Source of the DNA: Gammaproteobacteria bacterium
GTDB lineage: Bacteria > Pseudomonadota > Gammaproteobacteria > Pseudomonadales > Cellvibrionaceae
Direction of reading: 5' to 3'
Assembly (NCBI GenBank): GCA_004173475.1
Contig: SEBU01000003.1
Span: 62,001-126,000, forward strand
DNA: 64,000 nucleotides
Shown here: positions 15,022 to 23,772 of the stretch, piece by piece
Numbering within the stretch: the first letter of the stretch is position 1
Layout: each line of letters begins with the position of its first letter
Position numbers and translations under genes: made by a program
The notes under the pieces: generated by a model
Database searches by the model: none
Told to the model about the DNA's origin: nothing
What the model saw: the letters and a program-made list of their open reading frames with translations, nothing else

Positions 15022-16947
15022 ATGTACAACAAATACTTGCAGAAGTTTTTTGATGCTCCCCGCCCCATCAAACGAGCCATAAGTGTTTCCTACGATCTTA
15101 TTGCAATCACTTTTGCGTACTATCTATCTTACGTTTTAAGGCTAAATACACTCGACGTAAATTTCGGCAAACCAGAATTATTTACAGTAGCCGCCACAGC
15201 TATTACTTCTGTCATCTTTTTTATCCGTACCGGCCTTTACCGCGCAATATTAAGGTACATGCCACCCCAAGCGATTTTGACCATCATCATTGGGATTCTC
15301 GCATCCAGCGTTGTGATGATCTCTTGTGCGTTCTTCTCACATTCATTTTTACCGCGCTCGGTTCCAGCAATATATATCTTTGTAGCATTAATACTAGTTG
15401 GCCTACCCAGATTATTATTTAGGAATATGCTTCATTTTCTCGCCCCCAAAGGGAATGTGCCTATTCTTATCTATGGTGCTGGTGAGTCTGCACACCAACT
15501 TGTACAACAACTACATAAAAGCAGTCAGTTTCGACCTATTGCGTTTATCGATGACAACATCAAGCTTCACAATAATTCGATTATGGGTTTAAGAGTGCAT
15601 CCCGCACATCGAATACCATCACTTATAAAAAAGCATCAGGTGAAAATTGTTTTACTTGCACTGGAAGGTTCCTATCCAAAAGAAAGAGTTCAGATAATAA
15701 GAATGCTGGAGCCTTTTTCAGTACAAATACAAACTATTCCGCCGATTGCAGACATTATTAACGGCAAGGCTAATATCAGTGAATTTCGTGATATACAAAT
15801 TGAAGAGCTTTTAGGACGTGAACCAGTCGAGCCTATTCAAGAATTATTGGAAACAAATATAACCAACAAAGTTGTGATGGTAACCGGTGCTGGTGGCTCT
15901 ATAGGTTCTGAAATTTGTCGGCAGGCACTTAAAGCAAAGCCTAGCGTTTTAATTATTTTTGAGAGAAGCGAATTTAATCTTTATAAAATTAATGAAGAGC
16001 TAAATGTAAATGGTCGCTACCCGGACACAAAAATTATTCCTATTTTGGGCTCTACCAACAATCGCCCACTGCTTGATCATTTAATGAAGGGATTTAAAGT
16101 TCAGACTGTTTTCCACGCCGCTGCCTATAAACACGTACCTCTAGTCGAAAATAATATTATCGAAGGAATCAACAATAATTTGTTTGGAACCAAAAACGCT
16201 GCTGAAGCAGCAATTTCTGCGCATGTACAAACATTTTTGTTAATTTCTTCCGACAAAGCTGTAAGACCCACGAATATCATGGGCGCCAGTAAACGCCTGG
16301 CTGAAATGGTGTTGCAAGGCTTGGCAAATGAGCAGCACACTACAAGATTCAGTATGGTTAGATTCGGAAACGTTTTGGATTCATCGGGCAGCGTGGTACC
16401 CAAGTTCCGCGAGCAAATTAAAAAAGGTGGGCCAATCACCGTTACCCACCCTGAAATTACGCGTTATTTTATGACCATGAGTGAAGCCGCACAGCTTGTG
16501 CTTCAAGCGAGTGCGTTAGCAAAAGGTGGTGACGTATTTGTATTGGAAATGGGCGAGCCCGTTAAAATATTAAACCTCGCCTATGAAATGGCATTTTTAA
16601 GCGGTAGTTCCATTAAAACCGCAGAGAACCCACAAGGAAATATAGAAATAGAATTTACTGGTCTTCGTGCAGGCGAAAAGCTTTATGAAGAACTATTGAT
16701 AGGTAACAATTGTGAAGGAACGATTCATCCACGTATTATGCGTGCAAACGAAGACTTCATTTCCTTAGCCAATTTGAATTCTATACTAAGCAAATTAAAG
16801 CACGCACTGGATACTTTTAACCACAAAGAAGCTTATGAGCTGATTACCAAATCTCATACCGATTTTTCCGCAATACAGCAATTGCAAGATTACCTATATA
16901 TTGAATCAGGCAATAACGTAGTAAAGCTTTCAAATTACAATAAATGA
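15022..16947 (+). CDS. wbpM: WbpM-type membrane UDP-GlcNAc 4,6-dehydratase, 641 aa
   Basis: The N-terminal half has four membrane helices (residues about 15-130) followed by a cytoplasmic CoA-binding-like Rossmann domain (FIDDNIKLHNN). The C-terminal half is the polysaccharide-biosynthesis SDR: GAGGSIGSE near residue 291, AAYKHVPLVE, then SSDKAVRPTNIMGASKR. In this motif the usual catalytic Tyr is replaced by Met (Ser-Met-Lys triad), diagnostic of long WbpM-type rather than FlaA1-type enzymes. It makes the UDP-4-keto-6-deoxy-HexNAc precursor of FucNAc/QuiNAc. Length and position after wbpL match the pseudomonad O-antigen locus. Confidence 0.92.
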   Translation: MYNKYLQKFFDAPRPIKRAISVSYDLIAITFAYYLSYVLRLNTLDVNFGKPELFTVAATAITSVIFFIRTGLYRAILRYMPPQAILTIIIGILASSVVMISCAFFSHSFLPRSVPAIYIFVALILVGLPRLLFRNMLHFLAPKGNVPILIYGAGESAHQLVQQLHKSSQFRPIAFIDDNIKLHNNSIMGLRVHPAHRIPSLIKKHQVKIVLLALEGSYPKERVQIIRMLEPFSVQIQTIPPIADIINGKANISEFRDIQIEELLGREPVEPIQELLETNITNKVVMVTGAGGSIGSEICRQALKAKPSVLIIFERSEFNLYKINEELNVNGRYPDTKIIPILGSTNNRPLLDHLMKGFKVQTVFHAAAYKHVPLVENNIIEGINNNLFGTKNAAEAAISAHVQTFLLISSDKAVRPTNIMGASKRLAEMVLQGLANEQHTTRFSMVRFGNVLDSSGSVVPKFREQIKKGGPITVTHPEITRYFMTMSEAAQLVLQASALAKGGDVFVLEMGEPVKILNLAYEMAFLSGSSIKTAENPQGNIEIEFTGLRAGEKLYEELLIGNNCEGTIHPRIMRANEDFISLANLNSILSKLKHALDTFNHKEAYELITKSHTDFSAIQQLQDYLYIESGNNVVKLSNYNK

Positions 16948-17765
16948 CGCAGCTTATCCCAAACTCATTAAGTATATCATGCGTGTATTACGATACAGAC
17001 ATGGCTACTTTCGAAAAAACATTGTTGTCGATCGTGAATGCCGTAAACATCGCAAAAGAATGCAAAACTCTGGAATATAGCGAGCTACATTTAATTAACA
17101 ACAACCCTGAAAAAGAAACATTATTTTTTCAATTCATCGAAAAACAGCGGGAACAATTGGGCAACGCTGTTATTCATAATGGTCACGGAAATATAGGCTA
17201 TGGCCGAGCCAATAATATCGCTATTCACCAAACCCAATGCACCTATCATTTAATACTCAACCCCGACGTAATCACCGATTCTCAAGCCATCAAAAATGGC
17301 GTTGAATACCTAAACCTAAATCCACATGTTGGTTTAGTGGTACCGAGCGTCAAAGATGAAAATGGCGAAGTAGAATATCTCGCGAAACGAATGCCAACAT
17401 TTCTCGTTATTTTTTTACGCGGACTCAACAATAAACTTTTAAACAAAATATTTGAAAAAAAATTAGCACATTACGCATATCAAGATAAAATCCCAGCTGA
17501 CAAACCATTGGAAATAGAACTAGCCAGCGGATGCTTTATGTTGTGTAGGACCGAAATATTAAAAAAAGTGGACGGCTTCTCATACGATTATTTTTTATAT
17601 TTCGAAGATTTTGATCTTTCAAAAAAAATAACTAGACTATCAAAAATACACCACCTACCAAACATGAATATAGTTCACCTGGGCGGCCATACTGGCACAA
17701 AAAGCTCAAAGCATAAGATTTATTTTTTTAAATCCTACTTAACTTTTTATAGAAATCAGAAATAA
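16944..17765 (+). CDS. GT2-family glycosyltransferase (rhamnosyltransferase-like), 273 aa
   Basis: GT-A fold glycosyltransferase with GHGNIGYGRANNIAI, LILNPDVI (the D-x-[D]-like nucleotide-sugar site), ELASGCFMLCRTEIL and YFLYFEDFDLSKKI near the C terminus, the pattern of WbbL-type rhamnosyltransferases that act on polyprenol-linked acceptors. It overlaps wbpM by 4 nt (ATGA), so it is translated from the same mRNA. There are no membrane helices; it probably works at the inner face of the inner membrane adding an early or adaptor sugar to the WbpL primer. Donor is inferred (dTDP-rhamnose is available from rmlABCD here), not proven. Confidence 0.82.
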   Translation: MTQLIPNSLSISCVYYDTDMATFEKTLLSIVNAVNIAKECKTLEYSELHLINNNPEKETLFFQFIEKQREQLGNAVIHNGHGNIGYGRANNIAIHQTQCTYHLILNPDVITDSQAIKNGVEYLNLNPHVGLVVPSVKDENGEVEYLAKRMPTFLVIFLRGLNNKLLNKIFEKKLAHYAYQDKIPADKPLEIELASGCFMLCRTEILKKVDGFSYDYFLYFEDFDLSKKITRLSKIHHLPNMNIVHLGGHTGTKSSKHKIYFFKSYLTFYRNQK

Positions 17766-17935
17766 TTATGGAAAATTCACCTTCATCTCGCCTCACTAAA
17801 TCTGTACCACTATACCATCGCTTTAGTCACTGAAGCTTGGCGTCTTCAGAACATTCCTTCGTATTGACGAACAATTTTGGTCTACTATAAAAAATGGAAA
17901 GCTGAAATTCACATGTTAAAAGCCAGGGTTACTGT

Positions 17936-19672
17936 ATGGAACCGATAAGTTATTTATTTGGAAATGGAATGAGGTTACTTGTTTTGCTGATTTGTGCCTC
18001 TCTCTTCGAGGGTTGTGGCGGCAATAAAGGCTCTCAACACGGGTATAAAGGAGAATCGGCTTCTTCAGCCTCTTCTTCAGCTTCCCCCACAGCCCAGGAA
18101 AAACTGCACCTGGTAAGCACCTCGCCTGTTACCCAGGAAGTTAATGTTAATAGATACCAAACAATCAAGCTTGTTTTTGACAAAAATTTGAACGTCAATT
18201 CAGTTACAGCCGAAAATGTTGTTCTAAAGGACGATGCAAACAATCGCATTCCGGTATCGCTTGTTGCACTCGACAATAAATTGGCTGTATCTCCCTTGCA
18301 ACGATTGGCTCGTGAAACCAACTACTCTGTTGACGCTTTGGGCTTGCAAGGACAATCTGGAGAAACGTTGACCGATGGAAAACTATTAAGCTTCACAACT
18401 TCCACCCAAAGGGAATGGGGAAGCGCCTTCCAGGTCGATAGTACTAATAACGCAAGCAAGGCGCACGCAACAATAAATGGCAACGGTAATGCCATCCTAG
18501 TGTGGCAACAAGCTAGCGTAGCTTTCGCAGGTATTGGCTATAGCACCTATGGACGGGAAACCGGCTGGGCCAAACCAGGTGCATTGCTGGGCATGTCTTA
18601 CGAGTTAGGGGAAATTAAAATAGCTTATGTTGATGATGAACATGCAGTTGCTGTATGGCGCTTAAACGGCTGTAAAGATGGAACCTTTGTGAGCTCCTAT
18701 ACTGCCAGAGCTGGTTGGGATGTACCACGTGAGCTAATGCCCCCTTATCCTTATAGGGGGAGTTGCTTGGGGCCATCTAACCAAACTATCTCGATCACCT
18801 CAAACCGAGCTGGCAAAGCTATTGCCGCTTATAGATACTTCAAAGGTAGTGGTTATTCTATCCATACAAACACCTACGTTGTTGCAGAGGGCTGGAACCC
18901 AACTCAAGTGGTATCGCGACTGGACGAAATGGTCTACGAAATCCCAAATGTATTCATAAATAGTCGCGGTGACGCATTTTTAACATTTGCTAGATATTAT
19001 GAGTGGTACCAGATGGAACTGCACAAGCACACAACCGAAGACTCATGGAAGGCGGTTCCGGGCTCTGGGATTGATTATAAAAATGAATACCATTCCGCGA
19101 ACCTTGTCGTCGATCAACGAGGTGATGTCACTCTTGTTTGGGCGAGAAGGGGAAGGGACGGAAGATCGGGGGAAAGTCAGATCTTCGCTCGACGTATTTC
19201 GGCTTCTCTCGAAGTAGGGGCTGATATAGACATCACAAATAGCATTGGTGATGCTTCTGCCCCCGCAATTGCGATTGACCCCTCAGGAAACGTGGCTGTC
19301 GCGTGGAGCCACAATGTGGAGGGTAAGACTCATATCTACGTAAATCGCTACTCATTCCTCAATGATAGTTGGCAGGGAATCGAGGACGTCGCGATGGATA
19401 TCAAATACATGAGTTCAGCGCCTCCGCAGATCGCCGCCGATAAGGATGGACACATTGTGATAGTGTGGCTACAGCAAGATGGATCCAAGATCAATCTTTA
19501 CTCGAGACGATATGTCCCCTCTTCCGGATGGGAAGATGCAAGGCTGCATAGCAACGTGAATGGTGATGCAAACGATCCGCATCTGGCGTTCGGCTCAGAT
19601 GGTGATGCGATACTCAGCTGGGAGAGTCGCGAACCTACTATCAGCAAGATAGTCGTAACCATGTTTGATTGA
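17936..19672 (+). CDS. Putative lipoprotein A: Ig-like domain plus eight propeller-like repeats, 578 aa
   Basis: The N terminus has a hydrophobic signal segment ending LFEGC-GG (Cys27), a possible lipobox, followed by a Ser-rich linker (SASSASSSASP). Residues about 60-150 form a bacterial Ig-like (SbsA/Ig_5) domain ending in LLSFTT. The rest contains eight repeats 50-56 residues apart with core [hydrophobic]-x-D-x2-G-[ND]-[AV]-x-[VIL]-x-W, for example INGNGNAILVW, IDPSGNVAVAW, ADKDGHIVIVW and GSDGDAILSW, suggesting a beta-propeller. The protein is exported and probably surface- or periplasm-facing. The ATG at 17936 has AGGG seven bases upstream; an internal ATG at 17969 is possible. It is the first of two tandem paralogues. 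Function unknown. Confidence 0.75.
   Translation: MEPISYLFGNGMRLLVLLICASLFEGCGGNKGSQHGYKGESASSASSSASPTAQEKLHLVSTSPVTQEVNVNRYQTIKLVFDKNLNVNSVTAENVVLKDDANNRIPVSLVALDNKLAVSPLQRLARETNYSVDALGLQGQSGETLTDGKLLSFTTSTQREWGSAFQVDSTNNASKAHATINGNGNAILVWQQASVAFAGIGYSTYGRETGWAKPGALLGMSYELGEIKIAYVDDEHAVAVWRLNGCKDGTFVSSYTARAGWDVPRELMPPYPYRGSCLGPSNQTISITSNRAGKAIAAYRYFKGSGYSIHTNTYVVAEGWNPTQVVSRLDEMVYEIPNVFINSRGDAFLTFARYYEWYQMELHKHTTEDSWKAVPGSGIDYKNEYHSANLVVDQRGDVTLVWARRGRDGRSGESQIFARRISASLEVGADIDITNSIGDASAPAIAIDPSGNVAVAWSHNVEGKTHIYVNRYSFLNDSWQGIEDVAMDIKYMSSAPPQIAADKDGHIVIVWLQQDGSKINLYSRRYVPSSGWEDARLHSNVNGDANDPHLAFGSDGDAILSWESREPTISKIVVTMFD
18286..18480 (+). repeat. Paralogous duplication, copy 1 (high-identity patch)
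   Basis: This part of lipoprotein A (PLQRLAR through AFQVDSTNNASK) is nearly the same, base by base, as 20110-20304 in lipoprotein B, while flanking parts of the two genes have clearly diverged. This pattern fits tandem duplication with local gene conversion. Confidence 0.7.
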
Positions 19673-19763
19673 ATTGCAGTCCGATTAGGTACATGCCCAA
19701 AGCCGGACAGTCTCTTGGAGATGGAAAATCGATATTTATCTTATATAAGCTAGGGATTACTTA

Positions 19764-21545
19764 ATGACTCGCCAAATTTACTCATTTAATAGACAGACTT
19801 GGCTATTCGCTTTTCTGTTGTGCTCATTTATCAGTAGTTGCGGTGGCGGTGGAAACTCAATGTCTGGGCGTCCCGATGAATCCATCTCTTCCTCTTCTTC
19901 TTTGCCCGCCCAGGAAAAACTCTATTTGATAAGTAGCTCACCGGTTTCTCAAAGTGCTGATGTCGACCGAAATACTCCGTTGGATCTTTTTTTCAACAAA
20001 GAGCTAAAACACTCTTCAATTACGCCTGAGAAAGTGATGTTGCAAGACGAGGCAGGCAATAACGTTCCAGTAGCGATTGAAGCGATAGCTAATAAATTAA
20101 CCCTGTCCCCGTTGCAACGATTGGCTCGTGGAACCCAATACTCGGTTAAGGTTGTGGGTCTGCAAGGACAATCTGGAGAAGCGTTGACCGATGGAAAATT
20201 ATTAAGCTTCAACACAACCATCCAGAGGGAATGGGGAAGCGCGTTCCAAGTCGATAGTACTAATAACGCAAGCAAGCCCCACGCAACAATAGATGGTAAC
20301 GGAAACGCTATTTTAGTGTGGCAACAAAATACCGTAGTGTACGCCAGTATTGGTTACAGCACCTATTCGCGGGGAGTAGGCTGGGCCACTCCTGGAGTGC
20401 TTCCCAGTGTGTCTTACGAGATGAAAGAAGTTAAAGTCGCCTATGTTGATAATCGTCACGCTGTCGCAGTATGGCGCTTAGGCGGTTGCAAGCAAGGGGC
20501 CATAGCAAGTGCCTATACTATTGGCGTCGGTTGGGATGCACCACGTGAGATAGGTCCCTCTACGACAGATCGTTGTGTTGTGTGGAGCAACGAAACTATT
20601 TCGCTTAGTTCGAACCGAGCTGGGAAAGCTATTGTGGCTTATAATAACTCTGGAGCTGTTTACTCTCCAGCTCGTGATTATTACATTAGTAGTGATTCTA
20701 TTTTTTCAAGTACCTACCTGGTTGGCGAAGGTTGGAAGCCAGCTCAAGTCGTTTCACACATGGATGAGTCCGAGGACGTCCCGAATGGATACGAAACCCC
20801 AAATGTATTCATGAACAATCGAGGGGACGCATTTTTATCGTTCGTTCGATCCTACGGTGATTATGGCACGGGCCATACCTATCATATCGAACTTCACCAG
20901 CACACAACGGGGGATCTCTGGAGATGGGGCCTGCCTGGAAGTCCAATTGAGAATAACAAAGGATACCTATCCCCGACAGTAGTCGTCGATGAGAGAGGGG
21001 ACGCCACTTTTATATGGAGAGTACCAGAGCAATGGCACGGCGATCGTCGAATTTTCGCTCAACGCGTATCAGCCTCTCTCGAGGCAGGTCCCAAGAAGGA
21101 CATCACGGAGGGGACTGGTGCAGCTTATGGCTCTGCGATCGCGATTGACTCCGGGGGGAATGTGTCGGTTACTTGGCTTCATTATTCAGAGGAAGGTACC
21201 TACCGCATGTACATGAATCGTTACTTGTCTCTCTCCGGTAGTTGGGAGGGCCCTGAGGGCGTAGCGATGAATGCAAACTATGCTAACTCAGAATCCCTTC
21301 AAATTGCCGCCGACAAAGATGGCAATGTTGTTGTAGTGTGGCTTCAAAAGGATGACGCTAAAACTAACGTTTATTCAAGAAGATATCTGACCGGTTCCGG
21401 CTGGGAAGACGCTAGGCTGCATAGCAACGTGGACGGTGATGCATATAATCCCCTTCTCGCGTTGGGCCCTGATGGTGATTCGATAATCAGCTGGGAAAGT
21501 CGTGGGCCTATGTTCAGCAAGATCTTCGTAACCATGTTTGACTGA
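19764..21545 (+). CDS. Putative lipoprotein B: Ig-like domain plus eight propeller-like repeats, 593 aa
   Basis: Paralogue of the preceding gene. The signal segment FAFLLCSFISSC-GGGG gives a better lipobox (Cys26), then a poly-Ser linker (SISSSSSLP), an Ig-like domain (EKLYLISSSPVSQSADVDR to LLSFNTT) and the same eight repeats (IDGNGNAILVW, AYVDNRHAVAVW, SSNRAGKAIVAY, MNNRGDAFLSF, VDERGDATFIW, IDSGGNVSVTW, ADKDGNVVVVW, GPDGDSIISW). Two short insertions, around residues 297-304 and 336-341, explain most of the extra length. It begins 91 bp after copy A on the same strand. It probably sits on the periplasmic or outer face of the outer membrane. No enzyme motif is visible; role unknown. Confidence 0.75.
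   Translation: MTRQIYSFNRQTWLFAFLLCSFISSCGGGGNSMSGRPDESISSSSSLPAQEKLYLISSSPVSQSADVDRNTPLDLFFNKELKHSSITPEKVMLQDEAGNNVPVAIEAIANKLTLSPLQRLARGTQYSVKVVGLQGQSGEALTDGKLLSFNTTIQREWGSAFQVDSTNNASKPHATIDGNGNAILVWQQNTVVYASIGYSTYSRGVGWATPGVLPSVSYEMKEVKVAYVDNRHAVAVWRLGGCKQGAIASAYTIGVGWDAPREIGPSTTDRCVVWSNETISLSSNRAGKAIVAYNNSGAVYSPARDYYISSDSIFSSTYLVGEGWKPAQVVSHMDESEDVPNGYETPNVFMNNRGDAFLSFVRSYGDYGTGHTYHIELHQHTTGDLWRWGLPGSPIENNKGYLSPTVVVDERGDATFIWRVPEQWHGDRRIFAQRVSASLEAGPKKDITEGTGAAYGSAIAIDSGGNVSVTWLHYSEEGTYRMYMNRYLSLSGSWEGPEGVAMNANYANSESLQIAADKDGNVVVVWLQKDDAKTNVYSRRYLTGSGWEDARLHSNVDGDAYNPLLALGPDGDSIISWESRGPMFSKIFVTMFD
20110..20304 (+). repeat. Paralogous duplication, copy 2 (high-identity patch)
   Basis: Counterpart of 18286-18480; see that entry. 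Differences are scattered and mostly synonymous or conservative. Confidence 0.7.
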
Positions 21546-21959
21546 TCGCAATCTAGTTAAGTAAAGTTATTTTTCTGGGTGAGAGGTAGGAGAAATCTAT
21601 TATTTTCCCAATAACGCGAATCGTCGATAATAACTTTAATGACTATAATTTTAGCTTTTCGAAAGATATACCGGTAGAGGCTCCCAGTTTAGACCCGATC
21701 CGAAAATTATCGTTTTTTGACAGGTGCCAGTTAATATGAACAATTTTTTTTAGCCTAAACTTATTTTCATCGTTCAATGTTTCTGTCAACGTGCAACCGT
21801 ATTAAATCCAGGCTTTGATAGGTCACTCAGCTCTTCGATCAAGTTTAGCAGGCTGGCTTTGAGTTTATGGAGGAATTGTTAGTATGAGGTTGAGCGTTAA
21901 TTTTGTTTCAGGTTTGATTCCTGGCCAAAACTGGTAACTCTTTTTTCAATTTAAAAGGA
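21546..21959. other. Boundary region between convergent polysaccharide gene groups
   Basis: This 414-base stretch separates the plus-strand lipoproteins from the end of the minus-strand rml-wzm-wzt operon. I find no open frame of useful length, RNA gene or clear strong terminator. Short coding-like scraps occur, such as an ATG with GGAGG upstream near 21880 encoding only 17 residues, so it may be decayed coding DNA, but I cannot name a parent gene. Confidence 0.4.
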
Positions 21960-22838
21960 TTACTTATATCTTCCCATTTGATTCAGAAGCCCGTGGTACA
22001 CCCCTTTAATAAAAAAATTAACTCGATCAAGCTTTCTAGAAGCAAGAACGACGTTCATAATAAACAGTTTTATTATTAAATTAACTAAAATAATTTTCCA
22101 GTTAAAGGAAACATGTTTTGATCGAATCAGCCATGTAGCATTTCTCGCCTTGTAATAGACGCGAATTGGCTCACACATATTTATTTTCTGATTAAAAAAT
22201 GTTACTCCCTCCAACCCGATCGTATGATTCATAAATGCATTCTTACACCCAAGCAATTTAAAACCCGCAACATTTGCACGTATACACCATTCAGTGTCTA
22301 CATAATCAACAAACAACGAATCTTCAAAAAATCCAACCTCTTGAAGTGATGTTAAATGAATCATGGTGCCAGAAGAAATCAAATGATCAACTTCTGTAAA
22401 CGCATCAATGGTGTCAACAGACACCATCCTAAACAGCCCCTTTTTTAAAAATGACGATACGCACCCTAAATTACTCTCGTAGTATGAAGGACCGATTGCA
22501 GCAATCTTATTGCCTTTAGCAATTTGTTCTAGATATGTACAAGATAACTCGTCAATCAACCCATCCATTGGCTCACTATCTTGATCGAAGAGGATCAAAA
22601 ATTGCGCGTTGCACTTAAGGGCATATTCAATCCCTTGATTGTATGCATAACCAACGCCCATATTCAGCTCATTCGTTATAAAGTCCAATTTGTTTGAGAA
22701 ACTAGAGGTTGGTTTGAAAATTTTACTACCGTTATCAACTATAAGTATTTTACTAACACTTGTTTCGATCGCACGAATTAAGCTACTCAGCTGGCCTGGT
22801 TTAGGGTTAAATGTTACAATTACCGCAATACAAGTCAT
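21960..22838 (-). CDS. GT2-family glycosyltransferase (rhamnosyltransferase-like), 292 aa
   Basis: Typical RfbF/WbbL-like rhamnosyltransferase: N-terminal IAVIVTFNPKPGQLSSL, ILIVDNGS, NMGVGYAYNQGIEYA, the donor-site LILFDQDSEP (D-x-D), then FVDYVDTEWCIRANVAGF and a C-terminal region with a hydrophobic helix (IILVNLIIKLFIMNVVL) that may contact the membrane. It is the last gene of the minus-strand operon, 7 bp after the epimerase gene. It probably adds dTDP-rhamnose to the growing O chain in the cytoplasm. Assignment to GT2 is firm; the donor sugar is inferred from family and from rmlABCD. Confidence 0.87.
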   Translation of the reverse strand: MTCIAVIVTFNPKPGQLSSLIRAIETSVSKILIVDNGSKIFKPTSSFSNKLDFITNELNMGVGYAYNQGIEYALKCNAQFLILFDQDSEPMDGLIDELSCTYLEQIAKGNKIAAIGPSYYESNLGCVSSFLKKGLFRMVSVDTIDAFTEVDHLISSGTMIHLTSLQEVGFFEDSLFVDYVDTEWCIRANVAGFKLLGCKNAFMNHTIGLEGVTFFNQKINMCEPIRVYYKARNATWLIRSKHVSFNWKIILVNLIIKLFIMNVVLASRKLDRVNFFIKGVYHGLLNQMGRYK

Positions 22839-22845
22839 CGCAAAC

Positions 22846-23772
22846 TCAATATTTATTGTGTTGCTTCAGCCAACACTCAGTGATCTGTAATCCTTCCTTA
22901 AGAGAAACGCTAGGTTTCCATCTCAGCTTAGAACATGCAAGGTCAATATTTAATACGTTTTTCAAAACATCAAATTTTCTTGCAGGAAAGTAATTAATTT
23001 TTGCTGATTTCTGAGTTGTATACTCTATTTCTGATATTAAATCGAGCAACGAAACACCCACCCCCGACCCTATATTAAATATTTGCGTATCTCCATCATA
23101 AATGGAGGAAGCGAGCATAGCCTCAATTACGTCACTCACATATATATAATCTCGAACTACGGTTCCATCACCCCAAATATCAATAGGTTCTCCACGTAAA
23201 ACCTTATTTAAAAAAATAGTCGCAGCGCCTTGCCCAGCCTGACTGGATTGATACATGCCGTAGGGATTCGAAATTCTTAAAGATATTGATTTCAGATCAT
23301 ATAAAGTTTTATACAAAGATAAATACTTTTCAATGGAAAGTTTTGTTATTCCGTAAGAGTTTAATGGGTGTGTTTGATCTGTTTCAGTAAGCAATCCTTT
23401 AGAGTTTCCATAAATAGTTCCACCTGAGGAAGCAAATATAATTTTAGTGCACGTTTGCTTCGCCGCTTCGAGTAAACGAAGCGTCCCTATAATATTACTA
23501 TCAACATCAAAAATCGGATCCTCATTCGAGCGCTTCGGCGAGGTAGTTGAAATAAGGTGGTAACATATTTCTACCCCATCAAGTATTTGAAGCCATCGTT
23601 GCTCAGATACAAAATCTCCATAAATCCACTCGACTCCCTCAAACGAAGGTTTGGCTCTGGAGGACTTTAGACTAACATAAGCCTTGGCTTTCTCACCTCG
23701 CTTAATAAAAGCTTCAACTAAGTGCTGGCCTAAAAAACCATTAGCTCCAAGAACTAAATTTCGACTGGTCAT
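22846..23772 (-). CDS. NAD-dependent epimerase/dehydratase (GalE-like SDR), 308 aa
   Basis: Extended SDR: nucleotide-binding VLGANGFLGQHL at the N terminus, IIFASSGGTIYGNS (Ser site), Y-x3-K in NSYGITKLSIEKY, ISNPYGMYQ, and the sugar-binding WGDGTVVRDYIYVSD. This is the pattern of UDP-glucose/UDP-GlcNAc 4-epimerases and related enzymes of O-antigen clusters. The start at 23772 (ATG overlapping the previous stop, ATGA) is preferred to an in-frame ATG at 23805. It would supply a nucleotide sugar for one of the local glycosyltransferases; which one cannot be told. Confidence 0.82.
   Translation of the reverse strand: MTSRNLVLGANGFLGQHLVEAFIKRGEKAKAYVSLKSSRAKPSFEGVEWIYGDFVSEQRWLQILDGVEICYHLISTTSPKRSNEDPIFDVDSNIIGTLRLLEAAKQTCTKIIFASSGGTIYGNSKGLLTETDQTHPLNSYGITKLSIEKYLSLYKTLYDLKSISLRISNPYGMYQSSQAGQGAATIFLNKVLRGEPIDIWGDGTVVRDYIYVSDVIEAMLASSIYDGDTQIFNIGSGVGVSLLDLISEIEYTTQKSAKINYFPARKFDVLKNVLNIDLACSKLRWKPSVSLKEGLQITECWLKQHNKY

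Noticed and set aside
17766..17935. Small gene or hairpin between the GT2 and lipoprotein A genes
   Set aside because: The ATG at 17769 gives only a 20-residue frame, and the CTGAAG/CTTCAG inverted repeat near 17835 has a short stem and no U-tract.
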